In this document: positions 48,534 to 61,249 of the stretch, in pieces
How positions within the stretch are numbered: position 1 is the stretch's first letter
Layout: every line of letters begins with the position of its first letter
DNA from: Diploscapter coronatus
Taxonomy: Eukaryota > Nematoda > Chromadorea > Rhabditida > Rhabditidae
Assembly: GCA_964036155.1 (NCBI GenBank)
Contig: OZ038423.1
Location: 47,507,249-47,571,248, forward strand
Direction: 5' to 3'
Length of the DNA: 64,000 nt
The notes under the pieces: generated by a model
The model's input: only the letters and a program-made list of their open reading frames with translations
Told to the model about the DNA's origin: nothing
The model's database searches: none
Position numbers and translations under genes: made by a program

Positions 48534-51500
48534 AGACTGCAGTTTTTCGCAGAAAAAGCCGTGCGGCACATCCTATAATACCCAGATTCGATATTGTTCA
48601 GCACGTTGATTCATTCCATTCGTCAAGCCTTTCAAAAAACTTGATTTGAGAGCTTTTCTCCTTTACCGATTCACATTTATCGTCCATATATCCAAGTTCA
48701 ATATTTTCATCATATCTTATCATTTTAAAATATCCTAAACAGGAATGAATGTTTCTGTAACCAATTTTCATTTTCCGGTTTAGTTATCTCCGAAATCTTG
48801 AAATTTATGAGCTGGTTTGTTGTTTCCCTTTGTTCAATTAGTTATGACCCGGTACTACCTCTGAAATTCTTCGAATACGGCAATTTGTAGTTTAAAATAT
48901 GACATTTTATGTCGAGAGACGTTTTAGATTTGCATAAAATGTCACATGGAAATATCTACTTTCTATGACCTTTGACTCTACATATTGAATCATACTCGAC
49001 AAGTTAAAGTTTATCTGGAGCGTATTATGAAAGTACAGCTAAAGATTATGAAAACATAACTTTTGAGCGTTTTAAAACCAAGATACTAAAAATTTCAGAT
49101 ATTTGAATATCATCGCATTTTGTTTCGAAGCGTATTTTAGCTCTACTTCATTTAATTCTTTGATTACAGCAGAGCTTGCAATTTCTCGATTTGTCTGCTA
49201 TTTTTTAATCGCATCGATTTCCCAACTTCATATTTTACCCAAATTTTGTCCTGTGATTTTTCGCTCTTACCTACATTTTACCCTACCTCTAGTTTTTCAG
49301 AATGACGCATCATGGAAAGAAAAAAAAAAACGTTCCCTTACATGAAACCTCGATTCTGTGTACTATACTTATTTCTTTATTTACCTCAAATTATCTATGG
49401 TTGTTTCCTCGAATATCTTTGTGTCGTATAAAATCCGCTATCCAATCCTATCCTTTATCATGTGACGAAACAGCTAAGCAAAGTTATCATTTATCCATGT
49501 TTTGTCAGAATTATCCTCTTTTTTGAAACGAATAGACTTTATTTACACTGGATGACAAATTTATTTTCGCTGAAAATTCGGCTTAAATTTTATGATTTCA
49601 TTGCGCACGTATTGCGTGTAATGTTGATGGTTTGACATCTAGAAAACATGACGAAAATTGCCGCCAATATCTTTAAAAATTAAGAGAGCTAAAGAAAAAT
49701 CGTGGCTTTAAAAATGGTAACTTCCGGCAAATGTTACGCCGTTAGCATTTCTAAAATTCATTTTAGATAATCAAGAAATAACGTATTTTCAAGATAGGGA
49801 AAATTTTGTAGATGAGAAAAACGAAAAAAATTATCGCCCCGAATAATGCGGGGTTTCCAACCTTCCTCGAAAGCTTCAGGAAAATCCGGTAAATACAAAG
49901 GGCATCCAGAAAATAGTGGTGAAGAGGAGAAAAAATTGAGCAAAATTAACAAAGCTTACCGATATGATGATGAAAATATTCATAATATACAAAAGAAAAT
50001 ATAAATGTGAAGGGATAACAATGATAGCGTGATGAAAGCGAGTATTGTTTTCTGCTTTCCTAGATGATGATCAAATGTGAAAATATGGAAGATTAAGCGA
50101 AAATTCAAGCAAGGGAAAACAAGTGTATGTATTAGGTAATTTTAAGAGAAAATGTAAATCTAATAAATTTTGGTCAGGGTAGCAGCCAACTAAAACTAAA
50201 AGTTTTACGAATTGCTATATATTTTCTTGAAACATACTAAATTTTAGGATGAATGATGCCTTTTTCGTGCCAATAAGATTTTTTAGCAAAATTTTACACG
50301 TGTAAATCTCCAATTAGCTGTATCGATACAATTTAAAATTCAATTGTTTATTCGATTTCATGAAACCTACCAATGTTATCTTTCAACAGCAAATTTCCAA
50401 AATCTTATTTGATCAAATTGACTCATACTTTGCTCTCAGTCCTAACAAATCATCGTCTTTTCGTAATGTTTTCATGTGTCACTTCATTTCTTTTTCTCTT
50501 CATTTTCCGCTATCTATAACAAATTCTTCCTTATTCCGGGATAGTCGAAGTTGCCTCCAGGGCACAACAACATGTTTTGACATGCACCAGTTTTTGCTCT
50601 TTTCCTCTTCATTTTCCATACTATTTCCCTTTTTCTAGGTTTCCCTTGCTCAAATACTATTTTTCTTCCCCAAGAATTTTAAGTTCCCACCAACCACACA
50701 TGCTAATGAAATCTTTTGCCCTATCCACCTGTATATCCTAATTAGATTCAAATATTCGGTCCATGTTTAAATTCCTATCCTTAAACATACGCTTAAAATA
50801 TTTTTCAAGTTTCAGTGCTTGTCATGATAAAATTCAAATGTTGTTATGGCAACTCACCTATTTTTTGCACCCATAGTTTTAACGTTTACAGTCGCTCTTT
50901 ACGATTGTGTAATTCATAATTATGTTTTTCTTCTTCCTCAGCGTCTCTCTATAACTTTATGATTAGAGTTTTGATTAATCACTCATTTTACAAGGCAGAT
51001 GTAAAGCAAGAAGTTTCTGCAATTATTACGTAGACTTTTTTTCGAAGTGTCACGCCTACTTTTTACTAAAACTGAACCATTTAATTTTGTAAATGAAATT
51101 AACCCCGATATCTGGTTGATTTTGAGCTCCCGTTCATATTTAATTTTAGCGTACGTTTCAAGACTTTACTTGATTCAATTAATATTTGTGATATTTTCAG
51201 TTTTCAGCGCATGCAAGTATAACTGACACTTAACTCATTATAGCTTTAATATTTGCACTCTTGTGATTGTTAAAAAGTTGATTATGTTATCACCTAAGAT
51301 AAGTAATAAATAACAAAATCTATGCTACTATGTTCCCTGAATCTAAATACTTGCCAGATCTCCAAACATCACTTTTGGTCGCATTTTTGTCTAATTAAAA
51401 CCCCTCTTTTACCCCAAAAATCTTTCTTCCGATTCGCAAAAGACCACAATTTAATTACAAATCCGAATTCTCCCACCCAATATCAGAAGATAGGCATATA

Positions 51501-53582
51501 AAACCGCCCGACGTCGAATTAAAAATTCATCTTTTGAGCTGCACTTTTTATCTCGAAACAACAATATGTGTGATTATGCCTATTCTTTGTTCATTTTACG
51601 AAACACATCCTACGTTTATAGCGTTCCTTGGTAAATTACGTAGGGAGTAATTTTACAGTATCTTCGCGCTCTAAGCAATTTCTTAGACACCATTGATATT
51701 AGGTATTTGGAATTTAGCGGATTAAAATTTCAATTGTTTAAATACTATGAGGTATGAGGCGGGCGTTACATCATCAAATCTTTGTATTCGGATTTATAAA
51801 ATGGATATTTTTAACTCGAAACCTCGAGTTCTAGCTTCACTACCATAATATTTGTCGTTGAACATTTTCTCAACCCTACAAATTTTCAAGATTCAGTCCA
51901 CAATTCGTATATATCGATAAATTACTGCAAATCTGCAGGATATAAATTTGAATGACTACTGCTCAATGATTTAACACCACTGGTCGGCTGTTATATACAA
52001 TTCTGTGAACAGAATATCGGACATTAGAATTTCCTGTTTTGTTAAAACAAGACCACTTTCCGGTCAAATTTCAGACCGCATGCATATTTTCGATTAATTA
52101 TTTTTAGCGACTTTGCATGCATGATTTATTTCAGTTCAAATTGACGGTAAGTATCATAGTCATGGGTCTAAAATAAGTCTTGCGTATTTTGAATTTTACG
52201 TATCTACTCTAAACCCATTTACGCATGTTTATTGTTAAAATTGACACTTTCAAATTTCAGTTTCTTAGAAAAATCTACCACTCATTATCTTGACCTCTCT
52301 ATCGGGATACAATGGTATTTCTTCATAATGTTACATCGCGTTATTTTTACTTTAGCAAAGTCAAATTATGGACATAAAACCCGCTTTCTTTTGATTTATT
52401 AGAGTCGATAAATTTTCCATGTTATTTACTCCGTAACCTTATGCTAGACTCTAACTCAATTTAGCTAGTGATATGAAATTTATCTTAACGGAGCAAAACA
52501 TGTCAAGCTTTTCATAATAACTATTTTTGTTTTAACAATGAGAAAATACGACGCGGCACTTTAAGTTCAAACTAAAACTCGCATTTTTATCCTTAGTCAT
52601 GACTTTTACTCGATATTTTGCTTCACATTCCCACGATAGAAAAATTATTGTTTGAATGAAAACTAGTCAGTATAATTTATTTTCTAAAATTCTTAAAGAT
52701 AACAAAAGTCATTTAACCGTAATTGATATCTTTAAAATTAGGGAAGTTCATTAGATAAAAAACTTTGTGTATTCATTGGAAAATTAGAAATGGCTCAGTT
52801 TTTTCGGCCGTAGCCTTTCAATAGACTATAATTTCTTTTTAAAAAGCAGCCTTTTAAACTCTCCCTTAAGATTTTAAATTTCGAGCTTAAAAGCTCACTT
52901 AAGTGCTCTTCAAATGCATTCAGGCTTAGTAAATTCGCTTCATTATAACAATCTTTTATTCGTAGATCTTATAGTAAATCATAGACCTCAGAAAGTGCCC
53001 TGAATATTTTTAAATTCGTCTCATTATTGGTCAAGCTCCATGTTTTCGTGGGCTTTTTGAAGCAGAATGATTTGAAAGCTAGCACGAATTTTGCATTACG
53101 TGAATTGCCTCGATCATATTTTACAATTTCTCTGAGATCTCTTGATTTTCAATATTCTTTCTCTGGTTTTAATTTCCGTTTTCTGGGCATCTGAGCTGTG
53201 GGTCTACGATGTCTATAACACATTTTACATATCGCCTCCAATAATTGCTATGGTGCTATTCAAATAGAATAATATTTCATCCCATATGATATTTATAGAA
53301 TTGCCTGCAAGTTTTTTTTTAATAGTACGTCATTTTAGACTTTTCATCTGATTTTTGATAATAAAATATATCAAGATAGCTAAAATATGATATTAATAGG
53401 TTTCATCTTTCAGTCTCTCACCTTCGGAATGTTCAAAATGTCACATGCACATTCCAGGAAATTAGTTTGACCAATAATATTTCAAAGCTAGTACGTGTTA
53501 GCGTAAATATTTCAAAACAATTTTGTATTATTTTTATCATAAATCTAGGCTTAACATAGATCTATGTTCAGCCTAACAAAGG
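48534..53582. other. Gene-poor AT-rich region
   Basis: Five kilobases with only short open frames of T-rich composition. I find no exon with matching splice partners, no tRNA and no clear repeat. It may contain regulatory DNA of the mab-3-like gene. Confidence 0.45.
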
Positions 53583-53949
53583 AAGTTTTTGAAGTGTCCG
53601 TCTCCAATTTGGCTAATTTTTGGGCCAAAGTGGTATTTCATGACGCTGATCACGGTTTTGAAGTCAAAAAGTGTTGACGAGCAACGGTTCAGGCAGGGAA
53701 ACGTAAACATCGCTCTGTGCAGCAGGAAAAGGTAAATGTAATGCTGCGCAGTAGAGGAAAACAAATAATATTGCCTAATTTCTGATTTAAATGCAGCATG
53801 CAAGCTTCTGCAGTGCAAAACGATGTTCACGTTTCCCTGCCCGAACCACCGTCCGTCAACACTTTCTGACCTCAGATTCGTGATCAGTGTCATGAAATAC
53901 CCTCTTGGTGAAAAATCAGTCAAATTGGAGACGGACATTTCAAAAACTT
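53583..53949. repeat. Long fold-back (inverted) repeat
   Basis: The left arm starts AAGTTTTTGAAGTGTCCGTC and the right arm ends GACGGACATTTCAAAAACTT. The arms pair over about 140 bp at roughly 80% identity, including TATTTCATGACGCTGATCAC and CAGGGAAACGTAAACATCG. A related half copy lies at 39235. The 121-codon frame across it on the minus strand is a by-product of the inverted structure. Confidence 0.75.
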
Positions 53950-55324
53950 CTCTTATAAGCCAGACTTGTTGTAGAACTCGATATGTACAGGATGCTCAAA
54001 AACCTGGGCCGATTTTTATTTCTTTTCAAACATTCGCCACCAGAATAAAAGTGACTCAAATTTTATCTTCTCCTATGCTTATGCTATCTAACTCCATAAT
54101 TTAATTTCAATCTGGCATATATTTAGAATTTGCACGGCATACATTTTAAATAGCAAGGCCCAAACTTTTTGCGCACCCTTTGGTTCGAAAACTTTATATT
54201 TTGCAGCGTTAACTTTGTATTTTACTTCATTAAAGTCGTCATTACAGATATTCTAGTAACTACACTTAATTTCCAACATATTTCGTAATATTATTTCTAA
54301 ATTTAAACCTGCATTCATACCTTCATTATGCATGTGCATTCCTTTTCTACGCAAACAATCATACTTCGAAATTAACTTTTAATTAAGTTTTAATTTAATT
54401 AATTCGCTCTAACGAAAGAAACAATATTCACGATTCTCATATTTCTTGCTGTCTTTATTTTGCTCACCATATCTTATTTGTCTGATTTCATTTTCCAAGG
54501 ATAAGCTCTAAGGGAATGCAGCAATTATCATCTTTATTTTCTAGATACTTATTATCAGGAAGTACTCTATAACTATACGGTTCTCATAATGCTATATTAT
54601 CATTTTCTAGCAATGAAAATGCAAATAACACTTAACATTGATTATCTGCTAAGCATCATGATTTTATTTAACCTAAATTGTTTTCGCTTAAATTCAATAT
54701 CATATTAGATCCATTTTATCCCATCCCTTATCATATGACCATTACCTCTGCTTCAAAGAACGCTAAATTGCTAGTTCCGCTTAAAGCGTTTTATAGTTAT
54801 AACATTTGTATTTTATGCCGATTTAAAACTAAAATGATAAAAATTTGCATCTGGCTTTTGAATTGCCTGTCGAACATAATAAAGAATTCCTGCAGGCCCT
54901 AAATTCTGAAAATAAGATATGCGTTTTAACTAAACCAGGTGCATTTTCATCATGTGTTCTTGTAGACTTGAATTTCTCTCTGAATTTTTAATGCTATTCT
55001 CAAATATATCGGAAAATAGTGTGGAAGTTTTAGATATATAAGATAGTTTTTTCATATGATTGACTCCAGCCTATATTGCATTCAGACAATTATTCATACA
55101 AGGAAATGTAACTGAAAACCTGTGTATCGAATTTTCATGCTTTAATCCTATTTCTTAAATAATTTCCTCCAGCCGTCATAAAGAATAGCATTCATTGAAC
55201 GCAAAATCTCGATTATTTTTAGCAATTGTTCAAAGTATGATACTTAAATGATAGTTGCTAGAATAGGAAACCTGTCAATTTTAGCTATTATTTGAAAATA
55301 TATAGGTTTCAGAATGCTCAACCT
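53950..55324. other. Gene-poor spacer
   Basis: AT-rich, with no supportable exon or repeat. Confidence 0.4.
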
Positions 55325-55605
55325 ATATTAAAAAAAAAAAATTCCTAACCTTGTTCCCACTAGGTGGGGTCGGTTGCCCTCTGTCCGTAATGAGACAATC
55401 GGCCTATCCTAGCCACACAGGACTAGTGGCCCGTCCCGAGAACAGATTGTTGTTGTGTGCAACAGCCGAGGGATTTTAGGCAAATTCTCCGTGGTTTTAT
55501 CCACTACCAACATTTCTTAACTCCTTGGCTTGGGTCGAGGTGGGGACGAATTTAAGGTCATGCTCTAGACAGTGACACACAACCGCTGCTCTAGACCACT
55601 ACAAT
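55325..55605 (-). mobile_element. tRNA-derived SINE-like element
   Basis: A GC-richer island in very AT-rich DNA. Read on the minus strand, it begins GTAGTGGTCTAGAGCAGCGG, resembling a tRNA A box. About 45 bases later comes TTAAATTCGTCCCC, resembling a B box. The unique body contains ACCGACCCCACCTAGTGG and the element ends in a run of about 11 T. This layout fits a Pol III-driven SINE, but the boxes are imperfect and only one copy is in the window. Confidence 0.5.
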
Positions 55606-57371
55606 TTTCAGCCTATATATGTATTCAAAATCATTGGCATACGATTAGTTTTTCAGGCCGATGATCATTCGAAAATTATATCTATCTTTTTTATCTCGAT
55701 TTATTTATATTAATTCAACCTTTTCAAATGATTACATGACTTATTTCTATGATGTATTTTCTTTATTTTGAAATATACCCAATTCATTTTTTACTTTAAA
55801 CCTTGTGCCTGAAATCTCGCTATGTCTGACTACAAAATTTTCGTTTCTTTTCCAGACTCAAACCTAAATTTCCCTGACACAATGTCTCAAAATCATTCGA
55901 ATTGTAGCTTACAAAATCCCGGCTGAACAATCACATTTCTTATTATTCCAAGATAATTAATTAGGTACTAAGAAAGTTCAATAATATGACCTTTGAAAGT
56001 GATAAAAATTGAATGTTTAGTCTTGGTACTCCTATAATTTGTTATATTTTATATAAAACCAAAAATCAGTGTTTTCCTTTTAAAATAACGAACTATTTTT
56101 TACTCGTATCAATTACATTAATATCGTTGATTGTTTCTGTAAATCTCGATTCTAATGTTAATAGTTTCCCTCTGACTAACTAACGAGCATAGGCGTTTTT
56201 GCGATATTTCACTCGATAATTGCGTTTTCCTACGAGTGCTAAGGTGAAATAAGTTACTAACAAAAATTTCAGATAGAGGCATTTTCCCCTGTATCCCTAG
56301 GCAACGATTCAAGTACGTACCCAGAATCTTCTATGTTATCACAAAAATAAGACCCGCTTTTAACAATACATTTAACACAATACGAAAATAATAACGACTA
56401 TATTCTAGGACAAATATTTACGCAGACGCATCTTCTATGTGACATTTTAGGTTCAGAAAGCCACCCACCTAGCTAATTTAATTGTAAGCCCTCTAAATAA
56501 GGCAATTATACTACTCGAGCCTAATAACATGAATTGCAAAATATTTAATTTCCATGCATTTTCAGAGCAACATCTCGATTTAGTCGAAATTTCAAAGATA
56601 CAGATTAATTTGTCTAATTTTTAAATTTTCAATTAGACTTAATCAGTTGTAGTTTGGTTTAAATCTTGATGCGTCATGAGAAATTTCAAATTTTTGCAAT
56701 TATCAATTAATTAGCGAAAGTCTTCCTATGCTGAGGCATAAATTAAAAAATCGGCTGAAATCTCGCATTTTACATCTGAGGTGCTAATTTGATCTTGTCA
56801 TACCTCCTATTTATCTAGCGTATGACAGTATTCCTGTGTTCTATCATTAAACATTGCAAAAGTCAGAGACAAGAGTTTTTGCAGAGGAAATCAAAAAGTA
56901 GTCGTTGAAATTCCTGCCACGAGCTAAAATCGAAGATCTTTCTCTCCTTTTCTCTTTTTTCTGTGTTCTCTTATTTATCCTCTCTATTTCTCAACTTGAC
57001 TCATTTTGCCGAATTAAGCGGGGACCCATCCAATTAGGCTATTTTTCGGTTTTCCCGCGTGTACCTTAACATTTTTATAATATCATAGTATCTCATCTTC
57101 ACACTGAAACGAACACTAGTAAAAAGACGACTTTACTCACCTCGGTCTTTGATGTCAAGTTTCTGATTGATTAGTGCATTTTCACGAAGAACGGGTCAGC
57201 TACAAAAATGATTGTGATGCTGCCAGCCAGGAGTGGGGCCTAAATCAAAATTACTGTGACAGTAAATTAATTTACTGTCTCGTTTTTCCATATTTTCGTT
57301 TTTTGCGCTATCTCTTTTCTGCAATGCCCTTCGCTACGCCTTTTTGTGTGTGCGTCAAATTCCATCTGCTT
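55606..57371. other. Gene-poor spacer
   Basis: AT-rich, with no supportable exon. A CT-rich patch near 56940-57000 is seen. The open frame at 57174-57428 overlaps the MITE and is chance. Confidence 0.4.
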
Positions 57372-57649
57372 CAGGGTGCGTTCATACTTTTAACATCATG
57401 TCAGTGTCAAAATGAAGAAATAACATGAAAAGGGAGAGGGAGAAAGGATAGTATCGACACGAGCGTCAGATTTACACGAATCGTGCCAAAATTTCTTGAC
57501 ATCGAACGGTTTTGATGTCAAGCTTCTCGACCTTTTGCTATTCGACAAAGTGTACTGTGCACTTGTCCTCTTCGTTCTCTCTCACTTATGTCCGCTATTT
57601 TTTGACGTTTGACACTGACACGATATCAAAAGTATGAACGCATCCTCAG
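57372..57649. mobile_element. MITE with CAGGGTGCGTTCATAC termini
   Basis: The left end CAGGGTGCGTTCATACTTTT plus about 20 bases, including CATGTCAGTGTCAAA, is the imperfect reverse complement of the right end (TTTGACACTGACACG...GTATGAACGCATCCTCAG). The CAGGG start recalls hAT elements. The interior is non-coding. It ends about 80 bp upstream of the G alpha ATG. Confidence 0.68.
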
Positions 57650-57728
57650 TGCGTCTCAGCAGAAAAATCGATATAAACTCGATGTTTAAATCGTATTTTG
57701 CGTAATCGACGTTGATTAAAATTCAGAA

Positions 57729-59423
57729 ATGGGGCTTTGTCAAAGCGAAGAGGAGAAAGTTGGAAACATGAAGACTCGGCAGATCGACAAAGACTTGAAG
57801 GCCGCTCATAATCAAGACGAAAAGACCATAAAATTGTTGCTATTGGGTAAAAAAATTGTTTTAAATCGATAATATCGAGAAAAAATGTCAGGCGCTGGTG
57901 AGTGCGGAAAATCTACGGTTCTGAAGCAAATGCGTATTCTGCATAATAAAAAGTTCACGGATGACGAGATGAATCAACAAAGGAAGGTATGATTTAGAAA
58001 AATAATACTGAAAATATAATAATCATCATTTGAAATTTGTAAGAATAACCTAAATTATTCTGAAACACACCTAATTTAGATAGTCTACAACAATACTGTT
58101 AGCGCGATGGCTTCTTTGATAAAAATTATGCAAAATTACCGAATGGGCTTCAGTGATCCTACCAGAGAGGTAAAAAATAAATTCATAATAAAAACACAAA
58201 TTGATTCAGAATGATGCCCGAATAGTGTTGGAGGTCGTGAAATCGAACCAGGAATCCAATCCGTTTACTCCTGAATTGACCGTAGCGCTTATGGTATAAA
58301 ATAAGCGATTCTAAGGAGCAAAAAAGAAATTTCAGAACCTTTGGCGAGACAAGGCCGTGAAAGACGTATTCGAGCAGAAGCGACTGGAATGTCATCTGCA
58401 TGAGAGTAGCCAATAGTAAGTATTAAAACTATCAAGAAATCGATATTTTCTATAAGTGGGTACCTTCCAACCAGAAAAAACGTATCTCATGGGTAGGTCA
58501 ATTCCAGACAAAAAACGATTTTTGACCAAGAATATAAATTATTTCAGTTTCTTCGACTCGGTCGACCGAATTGCCAACCCGAATTACATGCCTACGGAAA
58601 TGGATATTTTGTTGACCAGAACCAAGACGACGGGCATCGTTGAAGTCGCCTTTGTCATTAAGAAGGTTCAATTTAGGTAAACTCCTTGTACCTATTCTAA
58701 AAGATCCTAAAAATTTCAGAGTTTTCGATGTCGGCGGTCAAAGGTCGGAGAGGAAAAAGTAAATTAATTTTTTTACTCGCCAAATAAAAATAAATAAAAT
58801 TCAGGTGGATTCATTGTTTTTCCGATGTAAACGCGGTTATTTTCATTGCTGCGGTTTCTGAATACGACGAGGTTTTATTTGAGGACGAAACTACGGTATT
58901 TGGATTTAGATATAAAACTTGAAAGAAAAATCAAGATTTTAGAACCGTATGATCGAATCAATGCGACTATTCGAATCCATTTGTAATTCAAGATGGTTCA
59001 TTAACACCTCGATTATTTTATTCTTGAATAAAAAGGCACGAAATATCAAAGTACCTTCGAATAATAGAAAAAATGCAATTTAGGACCTTTTCGATGAAAA
59101 AATCAAGCGTGTGAATATCACAACGGCTTTCCCGGATTATAAAGGTGACTTATTTCATTTTTTCCGACAATTGACTTTTCAATTTTATTTTAGGACCCCA
59201 GACCTATGAAGACGCTATGAAATATATCAAAGGGAAATTCGAAATGTTGAATTCGAACCCGAAAAAGACGATATTCATGCATGAAACTTGCGCAACGGAT
59301 ACAGATCAAGTAGAATTATTTTTTTTACTCTTGAAAATATTTTATATTTAGGTTCAAAAAATTCTGGACTCTGTAATTTCGATGATCATTCAACAGAATC
59401 TACATAAAAGTGGTCTCTACTAA
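57729..59423 (+). CDS. Heterotrimeric G-protein alpha subunit (nematode GPA type)
   Basis: About 355 residues. It starts [12 protein letters not shown]: Gly2 is a myristoylation site and Cys4 a palmitoylation site, so it is membrane-attached. All GTPase motifs are intact: P-loop GAGECGKST, switch I with the ADP-ribosylatable Arg in [12 protein letters not shown], switch [18 protein letters not shown] and TCATDT. The helical domain spans about residues 60-170. It ends NLHKSGLY, with no Cys at -4, so it has no pertussis-toxin site. About twelve short exons join in phase. The intron inside the NKKD motif uses a GC donor (AAG then GCACGA). The protein couples 7-TM receptors to effectors; in nematodes many GPA proteins act in chemosensory neurons. 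It is clearly not a Go or Gs end; the exact gpa member is not assigned. Confidence 0.93.
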
Positions 59424-61249
59424 TGCTTTCAAAATAATATTTATTTTAACTTTGTCTAAATCATGGAATTCTATGAAACCTATTCAATTTTCCCTTACCG
59501 TAATGATTCTTGGCAATCCTAGCCTGATTACCTAATCATCTCTCATCGACATCAATCTAAATCGCGGGTACTCTTAAACTATTACAATTTGAATCCGAAT
59601 AAAACTTTTAATTTCATTTTTGTCCTTTAATAATGCTACATGCGATCAATCATGGTAAAAAAATAGCCATTAAAAAGGCGGGTTTAAAAATAGTAAGGAA
59701 AAATTGGATGGGGGAAAAAGACATGTGAAAATGTCTCGAGTAAAATTGAATACACACGTCAGTGTGACAAGCGGAATGACCGTCCACATTTTCATTCTCA
59801 AAGCGAGAATTCCCGTTTCTCCACCGATGTAAAGTGAGAAATGATCGATATATCGCTTTATTTCTTTGTTTCTCCTAGAAAATCCATATTATTCTCAGAT
59901 CTAAAATCAAAGAATTTGAAAATAGGGATGGAATAAATTATTTTAGGCAATCTCTAATTTGAATTTGTTATTTCTTCCTTTCTAACACACTGAAAAATAA
60001 CCGTGCACCATTTTGCAACTCCTAGATTTTGGACTCAACAACATTTCGAAATTTTACTAGAGCTACCCCTAGACATTGAAACATCATACCTGTACCTGTG
60101 TTAAATCCTAAATTTGCATACTTCTTGCTCGTCTAACTATGAGCAAGTACAAATTTTCCGTATTGTCGATGAACAATCAACTGGAATAAAGTAAAAGGCG
60201 CGTTTCTTTCTCTCTTCTCCTTTGAATCTCGTATACAGATCGATTTGACGACATTTTCATCGTCGATTTTTCTGCTTTCTTTTCGTTCTTCTTTGTTCTC
60301 ATTGAAAATATGGAGATTTTTTACAACAAACACATGCTAATTATTGTCCTCTATCGATAATGGTAAATTAATTATTGATAACTATCCTTGAAACGCGAAA
60401 AGCGAAAAGAAACTAAATGAACTAGAAAAGAACAAATGCTCATCCAAATGCTCATCTGTGCGCTCACGGTGACTCAAAAAGGGGAGAGAAAGAAAGGTGC
60501 CCCTTTTACTTTATTCCAGGTGATCATTCATCGACAACATCAGCTTTTCTGTTTTCTTCAGTAGTTAAGCAAAAATTTCGTATCTTATCCTACCTTTAAA
60601 CAGGCCTGACTTTTTTTTAATCAAAAACCATAATAAATTTTCAACGTTTTTCGCCAGTTTTGTAAATCAACAATTAGTTGACCGTTACCTTTACTTTTTT
60701 CTATCTTTACTCATCTTCGTATTCTCTCTTTCTTTGACATATAATATTTCCCTTTCTCGGGTCAATTTCATGTGTCTAATCTATTGCTGTATCAAGGAAA
60801 GTCGCTTTCTTTCTTTCTTTCTCTCCTTTTCTTCCTTGTATTCTCTTCATTTTCTTCTGTCTTTCGTTCTCACACTTTCTCCCCTCTGGCTACTATCTTT
60901 CCTCTGTCACCAAACGTTTGTCTAGCATCAGAATTTTTCAATTTTCACCTTTTCCTCTCTCTTCTTTCCCTATAATCTTTCCTCGACCCTATTTTGCCAA
61001 ATTTCAAACAATCGACGTCCGAATTGGTCAATCTTTCATTTTACCTGCGGAATTTCTGATTGAAGATCAAGTTTACCTCATTTTTGCAACTTGTTCAAGT
61101 TTTAGCTGTAAAAGTGTGTCCTAATTTTGCAGAACTATTTGCTTTTGCAAAATTGATGCACGGTTTTCCTTGCAGCGATTAATGTTACAACCCGTTGATG
61201 CTGATATCTTGACGAATCGACAGAGATAATCATCTACTCTAATCCATTT
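59424..61249. other. Intergenic region with pyrimidine-rich tract
   Basis: The 3' flank of the G alpha gene has AATAAAAC near 59600. A strongly CT-rich stretch occupies about 60700-61000; open frames there are Ser/Phe/Leu-rich translations of it. The upstream region of the next gene follows. Confidence 0.5.

Noticed and set aside
53573..53938. A 121-codon minus-strand frame
   Set aside because: It spans the fold-back repeat; the similar peptide segments at its two ends come from the inverted arms, not from a gene.
60734..61124. Overlapping plus-strand frames rich in Ser/Phe/Leu
   Set aside because: They translate a CT-rich tract and lack any splice or domain support.
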